Assembly (NCBI GenBank): GCA_013372875.1
Contig: JABXIW010000011.1
Coordinates: 1-6,048 of the forward strand
Length of the DNA: 6,048 nt
Direction of reading: 5' to 3'
DNA from: Gammaproteobacteria bacterium
GTDB lineage: Bacteria; Pseudomonadota; Gammaproteobacteria; Enterobacterales; Kangiellaceae
Below are positions 1 to 5,538 of the stretch, piece after piece. Every line of letters begins with the position of its first letter. The first letter of the stretch is position 1. Position numbers and translations under genes: made by a program. The notes beneath the pieces were generated by a model. It had not been told where the DNA came from and searched no databases. It was given only the letters and a program-made list of their open reading frames with translations.

Positions 1-54
1 AGCCAGAGTCAGGCTAAGCGATACTTTAATAGCGAATTTTATTTTGTCGTTCAT
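1..54 (-). CDS. 5' end of a gene running off the window; N-terminal 18 residues only
   Basis: An ATG at 54 (minus strand) opens a frame that stays open to base 1 and reads MNDKIKFAIKVSLSLTLA. The short charged start followed by a hydrophobic run is what a membrane protein's first helix or a signal peptide looks like. No clear Shine-Dalgarno precedes the ATG, but a good sigma-70 promoter lies at 81-109 in the right orientation, giving a leader of about 20 nt, and this is the main reason for believing the start. The start recalls Vibrio inner-membrane proteins of the FUSC/DUF2955 type (aromatic-acid efflux-like), but 18 residues cannot establish this and I leave the product unnamed. Confidence 0.55.
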   Translation of the reverse strand, partial: MNDKIKFAIKVSLSLTLA

Positions 55-80
55 AGTGTCAAAGTTTGCTCAGGCTTATC

Positions 81-109
81 GTTATAAGTTGATGAATTTC
101 TTATGTGAA
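81..109 (-). promoter_or_regulatory. Sigma-70 promoter for the gene leaving the window at base 1
   Basis: On the minus strand a -35 hexamer TTCACA (104-109) and a -10 hexamer TATAAC (81-86) are separated by exactly 17 nt. Each matches the consensus at five of six positions. Transcription would begin near base 74, about 20 nt before the ATG at 54. The -35 box overlaps the GTG at 105-107 that opens the small plus-strand ORF. Confidence 0.5.
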
Positions 110-293
110 TAATCAGAATCTTGTTCTGAATAAATTCGGGGGGCGGAATATAGCGGATAAAAAAGTGTGCTTTGTAAACCCTTTGTCAAAACACAAAGTG
201 CGTATTTGGCTCGATCTCGCGCTTGCCCTTGGCGTTATTGACGAAACGCCTAAAACGAGCAAAATCGCGATCTGTGATGATTCTTACTTTTGA
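105..293 (+). CDS. Doubtful 62-residue hypothetical ORF
   Basis: An open frame from GTG at 105 to TGA at 291-293 encodes 62 residues. I do not recognise it. The second half has believable protein character (IADKKVCFVNPL, then a WLDLALALGVID helix-like run, then SKIAICDDSYF). This strand-helix-strand alternation faintly recalls part of a BRCT-like fold, but that is only a guess. Against it: no Shine-Dalgarno, a GTG start that overlaps the -35 box of a divergent promoter, and no ATG in frame. An in-frame TGA at 93-95 limits any upstream extension. It could be a real small gene, a decayed fragment of a longer gene, or chance. Confidence 0.25.
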   Translation: MNNQNLVLNKFGGRNIADKKVCFVNPLSKHKVRIWLDLALALGVIDETPKTSKIAICDDSYF

Positions 294-442
294 AACAAAA
301 TCGTCGTGTTGTGTGAGCCAATTCTCACCTTATATCCTTCGCCTAATACTAAAGCAGGTCACTCGTACCATCTGCGATGAGCTTTGCTGCTTTAAAAAGC
401 ATAGATGATGAATGGGTATTTGAGAGGGAAAGTTATTACTTT
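294..442. other. Intergenic stretch without a recognisable gene
   Basis: The sequence between the doubtful small ORF and the end of the EamA-type gene shows no frame I would call coding. The only structure seen is a short inverted repeat, GTGAG at 313-317 and CTCAC at 324-328 with a 6-nt loop. It has no following T-run and is too weak to call a terminator. With 55-104 this makes about 390 bp at the left edge that holds no well-supported complete gene. Confidence 0.5.
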
Positions 443-1312
443 TTATCGGCTTGCCGATTGTTCGCTTGTTTTTTTGGATCGAGATAAAAAAACTAAAGCG
501 ATACCGCCAAGAATGATGCCACTGGTTAAAAGTGTATGCAGCGAAAGAGGTTCGTGGAGTACGACGGTGCCTAGTAGCAAAGCAATGGCTGGCACGGAAA
601 GTTGGCTGACGGCGGCTTGAAGCAAAGAGAGCTTACGCATGACTTGATACCAAAGTGTATAACCAAGGCCAGATGCAATGGCGCCAGACGTGATAGCGAG
701 CAAAATTCCGCTCAGAGAGAGATGGATTGAGGACAGCATCAATGGTGATAGCAGTATGCCAATTATAGATGCAGCGATAAATCCCCACGTGATGCCACTA
801 CTTGGAGAAGGTGCTTGTTTGCCGAGCGCAGTAAACGCAGCCCAACAAACGCCAGAAATCAACATGAGAAGTGCAGAACTGATGTCGGGGCGAGTGGCAG
901 ATGGCAACATTAACCAAACAAAGCCAACAATCGAAAGGCCGATACCGATGATTTCGAGAAACTGAAAGCGCTCACCTTGCCACCAATAGATGGCCAGTAA
1001 CGTCAGTTGCACGGCACCAAACAAAAGCAAAGCACCGGTTCCTGTCGCCAGTTGTAAGTACGCGAAAGAGAAAAGGGCAGCGTAACCAAATAACGCCACG
1101 CCAGCAAAAAAGCGAAAGCGAGAAGTTGGCCGATCGGTTTTCCACTGACCTCTCACGACAAGCAATGCGATTAAGGTAATCGCGCCAGATATCAATCGAA
1201 CGAGAGTGAAGCTTCCTGCATCAATCAACCCTTCGGCCAATGCAAGTCGGCACAATAATGAATTGGCGGCGAACGCCAGCATCGTAATAGCAGTGAGTAA
1301 AAAGGTCGACAT
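443..1312 (-). CDS. EamA/DMT-superfamily inner-membrane transporter
   Basis: This 289-residue protein belongs to the drug/metabolite transporter superfamily: a hydrophobic inner-membrane carrier built from two repeated EamA domains, about ten helices in all. The first repeat spans roughly residues 3-135 and the second 145-277. Typical family marks are the loop after helix 1 with VRL near 38-40, SGVCWAAFTALGK at 153-165 opening the second half, and GLGYTLWYQVMRKLSLLQAAV near 215-235 followed by LLGTVVLHEPLS near 246-257. The tail after 278 is short and polar. The ATG at 1312 is preceded by AAGGG at a 6-nt distance (1319-1323). It lies downstream of mdtL and yidZ in the same direction, but a 141-bp gap with a possible promoter means it may be separately transcribed. 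Members export amino acids, metabolites or drugs; the substrate here cannot be told. Confidence 0.9.
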   Translation of the reverse strand: MSTFLLTAITMLAFAANSLLCRLALAEGLIDAGSFTLVRLISGAITLIALLVVRGQWKTDRPTSRFRFFAGVALFGYAALFSFAYLQLATGTGALLLFGAVQLTLLAIYWWQGERFQFLEIIGIGLSIVGFVWLMLPSATRPDISSALLMLISGVCWAAFTALGKQAPSPSSGITWGFIAASIIGILLSPLMLSSIHLSLSGILLAITSGAIASGLGYTLWYQVMRKLSLLQAAVSQLSVPAIALLLGTVVLHEPLSLHTLLTSGIILGGIALVFLSRSKKTSEQSASR

Positions 1313-1369
1313 CCTTGGCCCTTAACGCAGAAATATGGATTGAGTGTAGCGTCAAACGACCTTTTTCAT

Positions 1370-1418
1370 TAGTTGATAAAGTGATTAGTTATAGCCATCA
1401 GAGCGAGAAAATAATCAA
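1370..1418 (-). promoter_or_regulatory. Possible promoter and regulator site upstream of the EamA-type gene
   Basis: In the 141-bp gap a weak minus-strand promoter can be proposed: TTGATT (plus 1413-1418) and TATAAC (plus 1388-1393), with a long 19-nt spacer. Immediately beside it, 1370-1391 contains the half-site TTGATAAA and resembles the consensus of the Vibrio quorum-sensing regulators LuxR/HapR/SmcR at about 15 of 22 positions by eye. The 7-mer ATTAGTT also occurs twice, at 1368-1374 and 1384-1390, a 16-bp period. These readings overlap and compete. All are tentative. Confidence 0.25.
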
Positions 1419-1453
1419 AAATCACCAGAGAAAACCTGACCTTAGCCTGAGTG

Positions 1454-2422
1454 TTACTGTGGTAGGGATGGTTGTTCGTACAATGACTTGATGGTGTTTT
1501 TCAACCATAGCAATTTGGGATTGTACGCATTGCGTTTATGCCAAATCATGGTAAATGGAATCAGTAACTTGTCTTGTTGAGCTTGGTCTAACGGAATTGG
1601 CAAGCACACTAAATCGAGATGCAGCTTTTCTGTGTAGCTTTTGCAATAGTGCGGCGCGGTGGTGATCATGCCATGCGTCGGCTGCGCTGCCATAAAAAGG
1701 GATTGCTCAAAGTTGGACATCGTCAGCCCGATAGAGCGCTGTAGCCCTAGCTCCGTTAACACTTCATCCAACGCCCAAGTTTCACTTTTTTCCCAAACAA
1801 TATTGATGTGTTGGTAGCTCAGAAAGGTCTCGAGATTCCACTCTTGCTGTAATGCCGGATGATCTTTATGTAAATACACCATCGGCAGGTCATAAAATAG
1901 AATCTCAAAATCCAAGAAATACGGCAGAAGATCCAACGACTCTTTCGATCTCGGGTGACTTTCTCGGCCGGTAAAACCGATATCCGCCTCGCCTCGAATG
2001 ATGGCGTCGAGTGAATCGTAATCCCAGTTACTGGTTTTTACTTTCGCTTCAGGGTATCGCTGGTGGATAGCGACGATGAGTCTGTCCAGCACCGTGAGTA
2101 CTAATGGCGACTCAATCGTGATATCAAAACGCACTCCTTTCGGCGTAATATCGCTGCGTTTTTCTGCAATCTGGCTGCCAATTTGCAGCCATTCTGCAAG
2201 ATCTTGCTCCATGCTTTGCGCCAAAGGCGTTGGCGCAAGACCTTTAGGTGTTTTGACAAACAAAGGATCATCGAACCAATGACGAAGTTTGTTGAGCGAC
2301 TTACTTACGGTAGAGGGCGTAACGTTCAGCTTTTTCGAAGCTTTCGAAACGCTTTGCTCTTGCAGCAATAATTGCAGAGTGAACAGTAAGTTTAAATCAA
2401 GTCGCGCTAGGGATTTCTTCAT
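1454..2422 (-). CDS. yidZ: LysR-type transcriptional regulator YidZ
   Basis: A 322-residue LysR-type DNA-binding regulator, cytoplasmic, expected to act as a tetramer. The N-terminal winged helix-turn-helix covers about residues 8-66, with the recognition region [14 protein letters not shown] at 34-47 and the wing [16 protein letters not shown] at 51-66. The effector-binding domain follows from about 98. Blocks at 132-161 ([27 protein letters not shown]), [11 protein letters not shown] (238-248) and [10 protein letters not shown] (289-298) agree closely with E. coli YidZ as I remember it (about 319 residues). E. coli YidZ is annotated as involved in protection from nitric oxide under anaerobic conditions; its targets are poorly known. 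The gene starts inside the end of mdtL (26-bp overlap) and has no visible Shine-Dalgarno, so translation is probably coupled to mdtL. Control of mdtL by YidZ is an inference from adjacency. Confidence 0.93.
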   Translation of the reverse strand: MKKSLARLDLNLLFTLQLLLQEQSVSKASKKLNVTPSTVSKSLNKLRHWFDDPLFVKTPKGLAPTPLAQSMEQDLAEWLQIGSQIAEKRSDITPKGVRFDITIESPLVLTVLDRLIVAIHQRYPEAKVKTSNWDYDSLDAIIRGEADIGFTGRESHPRSKESLDLLPYFLDFEILFYDLPMVYLHKDHPALQQEWNLETFLSYQHINIVWEKSETWALDEVLTELGLQRSIGLTMSNFEQSLFMAAQPTHGMITTAPHYCKSYTEKLHLDLVCLPIPLDQAQQDKLLIPFTMIWHKRNAYNPKLLWLKNTIKSLYEQPSLPQ

Positions 2423-3587
2423 AATGGGTATCGTGAACAGGCTTTGGAATCAATAGTATTAGAGCAAGGCTGATTACGCTACCTAACACTAAGATAAACA
2501 CCAACATATTCAGTGCACTCACGCCGATGAAACCCATAAACCAAATATAGAACGCTGAACTACAAACTTGAGCAATGCCCAGTAACGAGCTTGCCACGCC
2601 TGCTTGTTGAGAGAATGGGCTGAGCGCTTGGCTCATGGCCACGCCAAAGCCACAAGCGAAGCCAGCGCAAATCAGCCCAAGTCCGAACACATAGTAATGA
2701 GATTGTCCATCATGGAAATGGGCAGCACTGAGCACGATGGCTGCACAAGCGAGCAATACTTGAGAGGTCATCATTAAGGTTCGCTGCTTAAAAATCCCCA
2801 ATGCCAATGGCGCCGAGAACGAAATCAACATACTGATCGTCGCAGTCCCAGCCATGATGGAAGAATAGCCACCGCGATCAAAACCAAGCATGCTCATCAC
2901 GACAATTGGTGAAGCGTTAACAAAGGTCAGAATGGTGGTCACTCCAAGTGCAGTAATGATCAGCCTACTGATAAAAAATCGCTCGAAGAAAGTCTCTTGA
3001 TGGCTCTCTGGCGTTGTCTGTTCTTCACCTTGTTGGCTGGGTAGCGATTCCTTGAGAACAAAAATGGCCAATACACTGACGAGAATGCCCATTCCTGCCA
3101 TCGTGGTAAACAAACTCGGCCAAGGAAATTTCAGCATAATCAAGTGACCAATCACGGGGGCGATCACTGGAATGATACAGGTGATGCCATTGAGCATCGA
3201 CAATACTTTCGCGCGGCGTTCATCGTCTAACGTGTCGCGTAAAATCGCGAACGCGACGACATAGCAAGATCCAGCCCCGATGCCTTGGCAAAAGCGAGCA
3301 ATCAAAAAAGTGTTTGGTTGTTCAGCCATTCCGCCGAGAAAAGATGCGAGCACGAAGATCATCGCGCCGACGACGGCAACAGGCTTTCGTCCCACAGAGT
3401 CTGCAATTTTCCCCGCGAATAACATCGTGGTAGCCATGCCAGCTAAATAGATCGAAAACGCAATATGCAACTGTGATTCACTGGCGTTGAGATCTGACGC
3501 AATTTGAGGCAAACCAACAAGATACAAATCAATGGCAGTAGGGTAGAGTAAAACGAGTGCAAAACTACAAAGTAAAAAACGGGACAT
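2397..3587 (-). CDS. mdtL: Multidrug efflux MFS transporter MdtL
   Basis: A 396-residue major facilitator of the DHA1 drug:proton antiporter group with twelve predicted helices, in the inner membrane. MFS motif A is clear at 59-69 ([11 protein letters not shown]). The helix 4 motif with its arginine is at 98-104 (RFCQGIG). The antiporter motif C region in helix 5 is [14 protein letters not shown] at 134-147, and a polar central loop lies near 181-203. Near-identity of several blocks to E. coli MdtL (391 residues as recalled), such as [11 protein letters not shown] and VAMSQAL, supports the name. Overexpressed MdtL in E. coli raises chloramphenicol resistance; the natural substrate is uncertain. 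The ATG at 3587 has a strong ribosome site, AGAGAGG, 5 nt upstream (3593-3599). The 3' end overlaps yidZ by 26 bp, so the two form an operon, divergent from the acetyltransferase genes. Confidence 0.94.
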   Translation of the reverse strand: MSRFLLCSFALVLLYPTAIDLYLVGLPQIASDLNASESQLHIAFSIYLAGMATTMLFAGKIADSVGRKPVAVVGAMIFVLASFLGGMAEQPNTFLIARFCQGIGAGSCYVVAFAILRDTLDDERRAKVLSMLNGITCIIPVIAPVIGHLIMLKFPWPSLFTTMAGMGILVSVLAIFVLKESLPSQQGEEQTTPESHQETFFERFFISRLIITALGVTTILTFVNASPIVVMSMLGFDRGGYSSIMAGTATISMLISFSAPLALGIFKQRTLMMTSQVLLACAAIVLSAAHFHDGQSHYYVFGLGLICAGFACGFGVAMSQALSPFSQQAGVASSLLGIAQVCSSAFYIWFMGFIGVSALNMLVFILVLGSVISLALILLIPKPVHDTHYEEIPSAT

Positions 3588-3613
3588 GGAAACCTCTCTA
3601 TCGAATGGCGAGG

Positions 3614-3619
3614 ATAATA
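3614..3619 (-). promoter_or_regulatory. Possible -10 element for mdtL-yidZ
   Basis: On the minus strand TATTAT matches the -10 consensus at five of six positions, placing a start about 20 nt upstream of the mdtL ATG. No good -35 hexamer sits 16-18 nt further upstream, so the promoter would be weak or activator-dependent. The 8-bp palindrome AAACGTTT (3627-3634) falls within the would-be spacer. Confidence 0.3.
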
Positions 3620-3650
3620 GAGTGCTAAACGTTTGCCTGCGAGTGGGAAA

Positions 3651-3683
3651 TACGACACTAGGTATTTCTATTTACGACATACC
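3651..3683. repeat. Direct repeat TACGACA and overlapping inverted repeat in the divergent spacer
   Basis: TACGACA occurs at 3651-3657 and again at 3673-3679, a 22-bp period close to two helical turns. Overlapping it, GGTAT (3661-3665) and ATACC (3679-3683) form a 5-bp inverted repeat with a 13-nt loop. This is the only structured part of the 132-bp spacer between mdtL and the first acetyltransferase. It could be a regulator binding site for either direction, but such short repeats also arise by chance. Confidence 0.3.
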
Positions 3684-3719
3684 CTGTATGAATTGAGCAT
3701 AAAAACAACAAGGAAGATT

Positions 3720-4190
3720 ATGATTACCATTGAAAAGTATTCGCCTGAGCGACATGAACAAACTTGCGAACTTAGCGTGCTAGAAGAGCAATCGCAGTTT
3801 ACGGTCGCGGATGTGGGTGAAATGCTTACACGTCTTGAACCCACAGAGCTTCCGCATCTGATTTTGGCAGACGATGACGTGGTTGGCTTTTTTCTATTTG
3901 ATGCAGCTTACAGCGAGAAATACGATTTTTGCCCGAAAAACAGTTTAGGCGTGCGTGCTTTGCTGGTGGATCACCGTCATCAAGGCAAAGGCATCGCCAA
4001 GCAAGCTATTCAACAGTTTGCCGATTTCGCCAAACGCCATTATCCCGAGTTTGATGCGCTTTATCTCACCGTGAATTGCCGCAACATACCCGCTTATCAG
4101 TGTTACTTAAAATCAGGGTTTGAAGATACCGATGAGCTTTACCACGGCGGCCCCGTTGGACCGCAGCACATTATGAAACAGCCGCTTTAA
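3720..4190 (+). CDS. GNAT-family N-acetyltransferase (first of pair)
   Basis: A 156-residue cytoplasmic acetyltransferase of the GNAT fold, transferring acetyl from acetyl-CoA to an amine. The acetyl-CoA pyrophosphate loop is RHQGKGIA at 86-93, fitting the R/Q-x-x-G-x-G/A rule, on a strand beginning VRALLVD (78-84). The second half has YLTVNCRN (115-122) and the AYQCYLKSGF block (125-134), where Tyr129 is the probable general acid. The end, GPVGPQHIM (144-152), recalls BltD/PaiA-type polyamine acetyltransferases, but the substrate is not proven. The frame is open upstream to a TTG at 3633, but the ATG at 3720 has a strong AAGGAAG 3 nt away (3710-3716) and the fold begins right there, so I use 3720. 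The gene leads a probable two-gene operon with the next acetyltransferase and diverges from mdtL. Confidence 0.88.
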   Translation: MITIEKYSPERHEQTCELSVLEEQSQFTVADVGEMLTRLEPTELPHLILADDDVVGFFLFDAAYSEKYDFCPKNSLGVRALLVDHRHQGKGIAKQAIQQFADFAKRHYPEFDALYLTVNCRNIPAYQCYLKSGFEDTDELYHGGPVGPQHIMKQPL

Positions 4191-4215
4191 CTAGGAAAAC
4201 ACCAAGGATGGAAAT

Positions 4216-4671
4216 ATGAGAATTGAAATTGACGATTTAGAACGGCCGCAGGTGCTTGCGTTGTTGGAAGAGCATTTGCAGGACATGTACGCTACATCGC
4301 CACCAAAGAGCGTGCATGCGTTAGATGTAAGCAAGTTGAAGCTGCCTTCAATCACGTTTTGGACGGGCTGGGATGGTGAGCTGCTATTGGGGTGTGTGGC
4401 AATGAGCCAACTAGAAGATGGTCACGCAGAGTTGAAATCGATGCGTACGACGCCGTCGGCGAGAAAACAGGGCGTGGCATCCCGCTTACTCAATCACGTG
4501 ATTGAGCAAGCGAAACATCAGGGGATACAACGTCTCAGTTTGGAAACTGGGTCGATGGCATTTTTTGAACCCGCGCATCGCCTATATGAAAAACATGGCT
4601 TCGCGTACTGCGAGCCGTTTGGCGACTATCAACCTGATCCAAATAGCCGCTTTATGACCCTAGTGTTGTAG
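4216..4671 (+). CDS. GNAT-family N-acetyltransferase, YsnE-like (second of pair)
   Basis: A 151-residue GNAT acetyltransferase, only distantly like its upstream neighbour, so not a recent duplicate. The acetyl-CoA loop is RKQGVAS at 83-89 (R-x-x-G-x-A), preceded by AELKSMRTTP (71-80). Motif B covers LSLETGS (107-113) through AHRLYEKHGF (120-129) with Tyr124 as probable general acid, and the C-terminal signature is FGDYQPDPNS (135-144). This combination, with TSPPKSVHALD at 27-37, resembles a widespread proteobacterial family related to Bacillus YsnE, whose suggested role in indole-3-acetate metabolism is weakly supported. A Shine-Dalgarno AAGGA (4204-4208) lies 7 nt before the ATG. It starts 25 bp after the previous stop and ends 10 bp from the convergent lipoprotein gene. 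Confidence 0.88.
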   Translation: MRIEIDDLERPQVLALLEEHLQDMYATSPPKSVHALDVSKLKLPSITFWTGWDGELLLGCVAMSQLEDGHAELKSMRTTPSARKQGVASRLLNHVIEQAKHQGIQRLSLETGSMAFFEPAHRLYEKHGFAYCEPFGDYQPDPNSRFMTLVL

Positions 4672-4681
4672 CCCGTCGCAA

Positions 4682-5194
4682 CTAAAAGTTAAAGTAGTAA
4701 TTAGCTCCTGGCGAGATGAGTGATGCACGCTCACGCGCCAGTTGTTTTCTTCTCTCTCTAATACGCTTCGCGTTGTCTTTATCTAAGTTTGCATCCAATT
4801 GATGATCAAGGCGTGATATCTCCGCATCTAATGCGTTAATGCGTTGTTGACGCTGATATTCTTGATGGCCTAACTGATAGTTTTTAAGGAAAAGATCGTT
4901 AGAGCAAACGCCATAGTAGGTTTTTCCTTCTACACCCACTGTGTAACCATTGTCTGGCGAACAGTAAAGAATAGTGCCTTTATCAAAACCGTCTTGCCAC
5001 TCAACGTGATTTGGCGTTACGCCTGCTTCGCGACAGTCTTTAATGTATTCGTACAAAATGTTTGGGTTGTTGCCTGAGCGGCCATCTTGGTAGCCGACGC
5101 GATACCAATCTGCGGTTTGGCATTGTTCTGGCGACATGCTGCTACAACCAGAAAGTAATGCAAACATGGCAAAGAGAAGCGCAATGCGTTTCAT
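4682..5194 (-). CDS. Small outer-membrane lipoprotein, DUF2799-like
   Basis: A 170-residue predicted lipoprotein. MKRIALLFAMFALLSGC is a textbook type II signal with lipobox LSGC and lipidated Cys17; the following Ser-Ser, rather than Asp, favours sorting to the outer membrane. Two similar aromatic-glycine segments follow, WYRVGYQDGRSG (30-41) and WQDGFDKG (66-73), which match my memory of the DUF2799 family, whose function is unknown. The mature part has four further cysteines (25, 54, 78, 97) that could form two disulfides in the periplasm. From about 111 to 156 it is highly charged (ALDAEISRLDHQLD, then RIRERRKQLARERA) and probably a coiled coil or long helix. The ATG at 5194 has AAGGAA 8 nt upstream (5203-5208). 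It is single-gene, convergent with the acetyltransferase operon, and has an operator-like palindrome in its promoter. Confidence 0.85.
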   Translation of the reverse strand: MKRIALLFAMFALLSGCSSMSPEQCQTADWYRVGYQDGRSGNNPNILYEYIKDCREAGVTPNHVEWQDGFDKGTILYCSPDNGYTVGVEGKTYYGVCSNDLFLKNYQLGHQEYQRQQRINALDAEISRLDHQLDANLDKDNAKRIRERRKQLARERASLISPGANYYFNF

Positions 5195-5229
5195 GAAGTG
5201 GATTCCTTGTTACTGCGTTAGGTTCGCTG

Positions 5230-5258
5230 ATTATAAATGAACAGTGTTCATTTCCAAT
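5230..5258 (-). promoter_or_regulatory. Promoter of the lipoprotein gene with a 19-bp palindromic operator
   Basis: On the minus strand a perfect -10 TATAAT (plus 5230-5235) and a -35 TTGGAA (plus 5252-5257, four of six matches) are 16 nt apart; the start site would be near 5223, about 29 nt before the ATG. The palindrome AAATGAACAGTGTTCATTT (5235-5253) has perfect 9-bp arms around one central base and fills the spacer, touching both hexamers. That position is typical of a repressor that blocks RNA polymerase, and the TGAACA-n-TGTTCA core looks like operators of TetR-family repressors. No regulator gene of that family is in the window. Confidence 0.65.
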
Positions 5259-5259
5259 A

Positions 5260-5491
5260 GATAAAATTAATAATTACCGACTTATTGATGCGTTGCGCTT
5301 GTGAGTTTGTCAGCTTGAAGCAAAAATTTCTTGCTTGTGGAACGAGCGTTTTTCGTCAGTAGTGATGTTACGAATAGAGTAGTTTGCGTGAAGGTAGAGG
5401 CGAGATTAGTGGGGGTGGGAACCTCTTCGTAAGCCGCATCTATAAACAGTTACCTGCGCGGATGTTACTTTTTCTCAGAGATTCCCATATC
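5260..5491. other. Intergenic stretch without a recognisable gene
   Basis: About 230 bp between the lipoprotein promoter and the aldolase terminator show no gene I can support. The longest tempting frame is a 24-codon plus-strand ORF from ATG at 5288 with no ribosome site. One hairpin-like repeat, AAGCAA (5318-5323) and TTGCTT (5331-5336), has no T-run on either side. The 5-mer GTTAC recurs near 5450-5470. A small RNA here cannot be excluded by eye, but nothing positively indicates one. Confidence 0.5.
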
Positions 5492-5512
5492 AAAAGCCCC
5501 TCGATCGAGGAG
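5492..5512 (-). terminator. Rho-independent terminator of the aldolase gene
   Basis: Read on the minus strand, CTCCTC-GATC-GAGGGG forms a GC-rich 6-bp stem (one T-G wobble) followed by C and TTTT (plus 5492-5495). It lies 27 bp beyond the aldolase stop, in the right orientation. A further complementary pair, TCCCAT (5483-5488) and ATGGGA (5515-5520), flanks the hairpin and could extend the structure. Confidence 0.65.
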
Positions 5513-5538
5513 GAATGGGACTTTCGATAACTTTATGC

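Noticed and set aside
445..458. Perfect inverted repeat ATCGGC-TT-GCCGAT at the stop of the EamA-type gene, as a possible terminator.
   Set aside because: The loop would be only two bases, and the minus-strand continuation is A-rich rather than T-rich. The plus-strand T-run begins too far downstream and no plus-strand gene clearly needs it.
678..965. 95-codon plus-strand frame antisense to the EamA-type gene.
   Set aside because: It has no ribosome site or family features and lies entirely opposite a well-supported gene.
3443..3658. 71-codon minus-strand frame overlapping the start of mdtL.
   Set aside because: It lies mostly within the strongly supported mdtL coding sequence in another frame and its product resembles nothing; a shadow.
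3633..3719. TTG at 3633 as a start that would lengthen the first acetyltransferase by 29 residues.
   Set aside because: The extra residues do not belong to the GNAT fold, there is no ribosome site there, and the ATG at 3720 has a strong AAGGAAG.
4208..4219. Three-codon mini-ORF ATG-GAA-ATA-TGA whose stop overlaps the ATG of the second acetyltransferase.
   Set aside because: It uses the A of the Shine-Dalgarno as its start and has no ribosome site of its own; most likely coincidence.
4672..4681. Bidirectional terminator between the convergent acetyltransferase and lipoprotein genes.
   Set aside because: The gap is 10 bp and only a 4-bp GTTG/CAAC pairing is visible, without flanking T-runs.
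5282..5289. TTATTGAT, a half-site like that of the Vibrio LuxR/HapR regulators.
   Set aside because: The other half is absent; eight bases alone are too common in AT-rich spacer.
5318..5336. Hairpin AAGCAA/TTGCTT in the intergenic region, considered as a terminator or small-RNA end.
   Set aside because: It is AT-rich, six base pairs, and not followed by a T-run on either strand.
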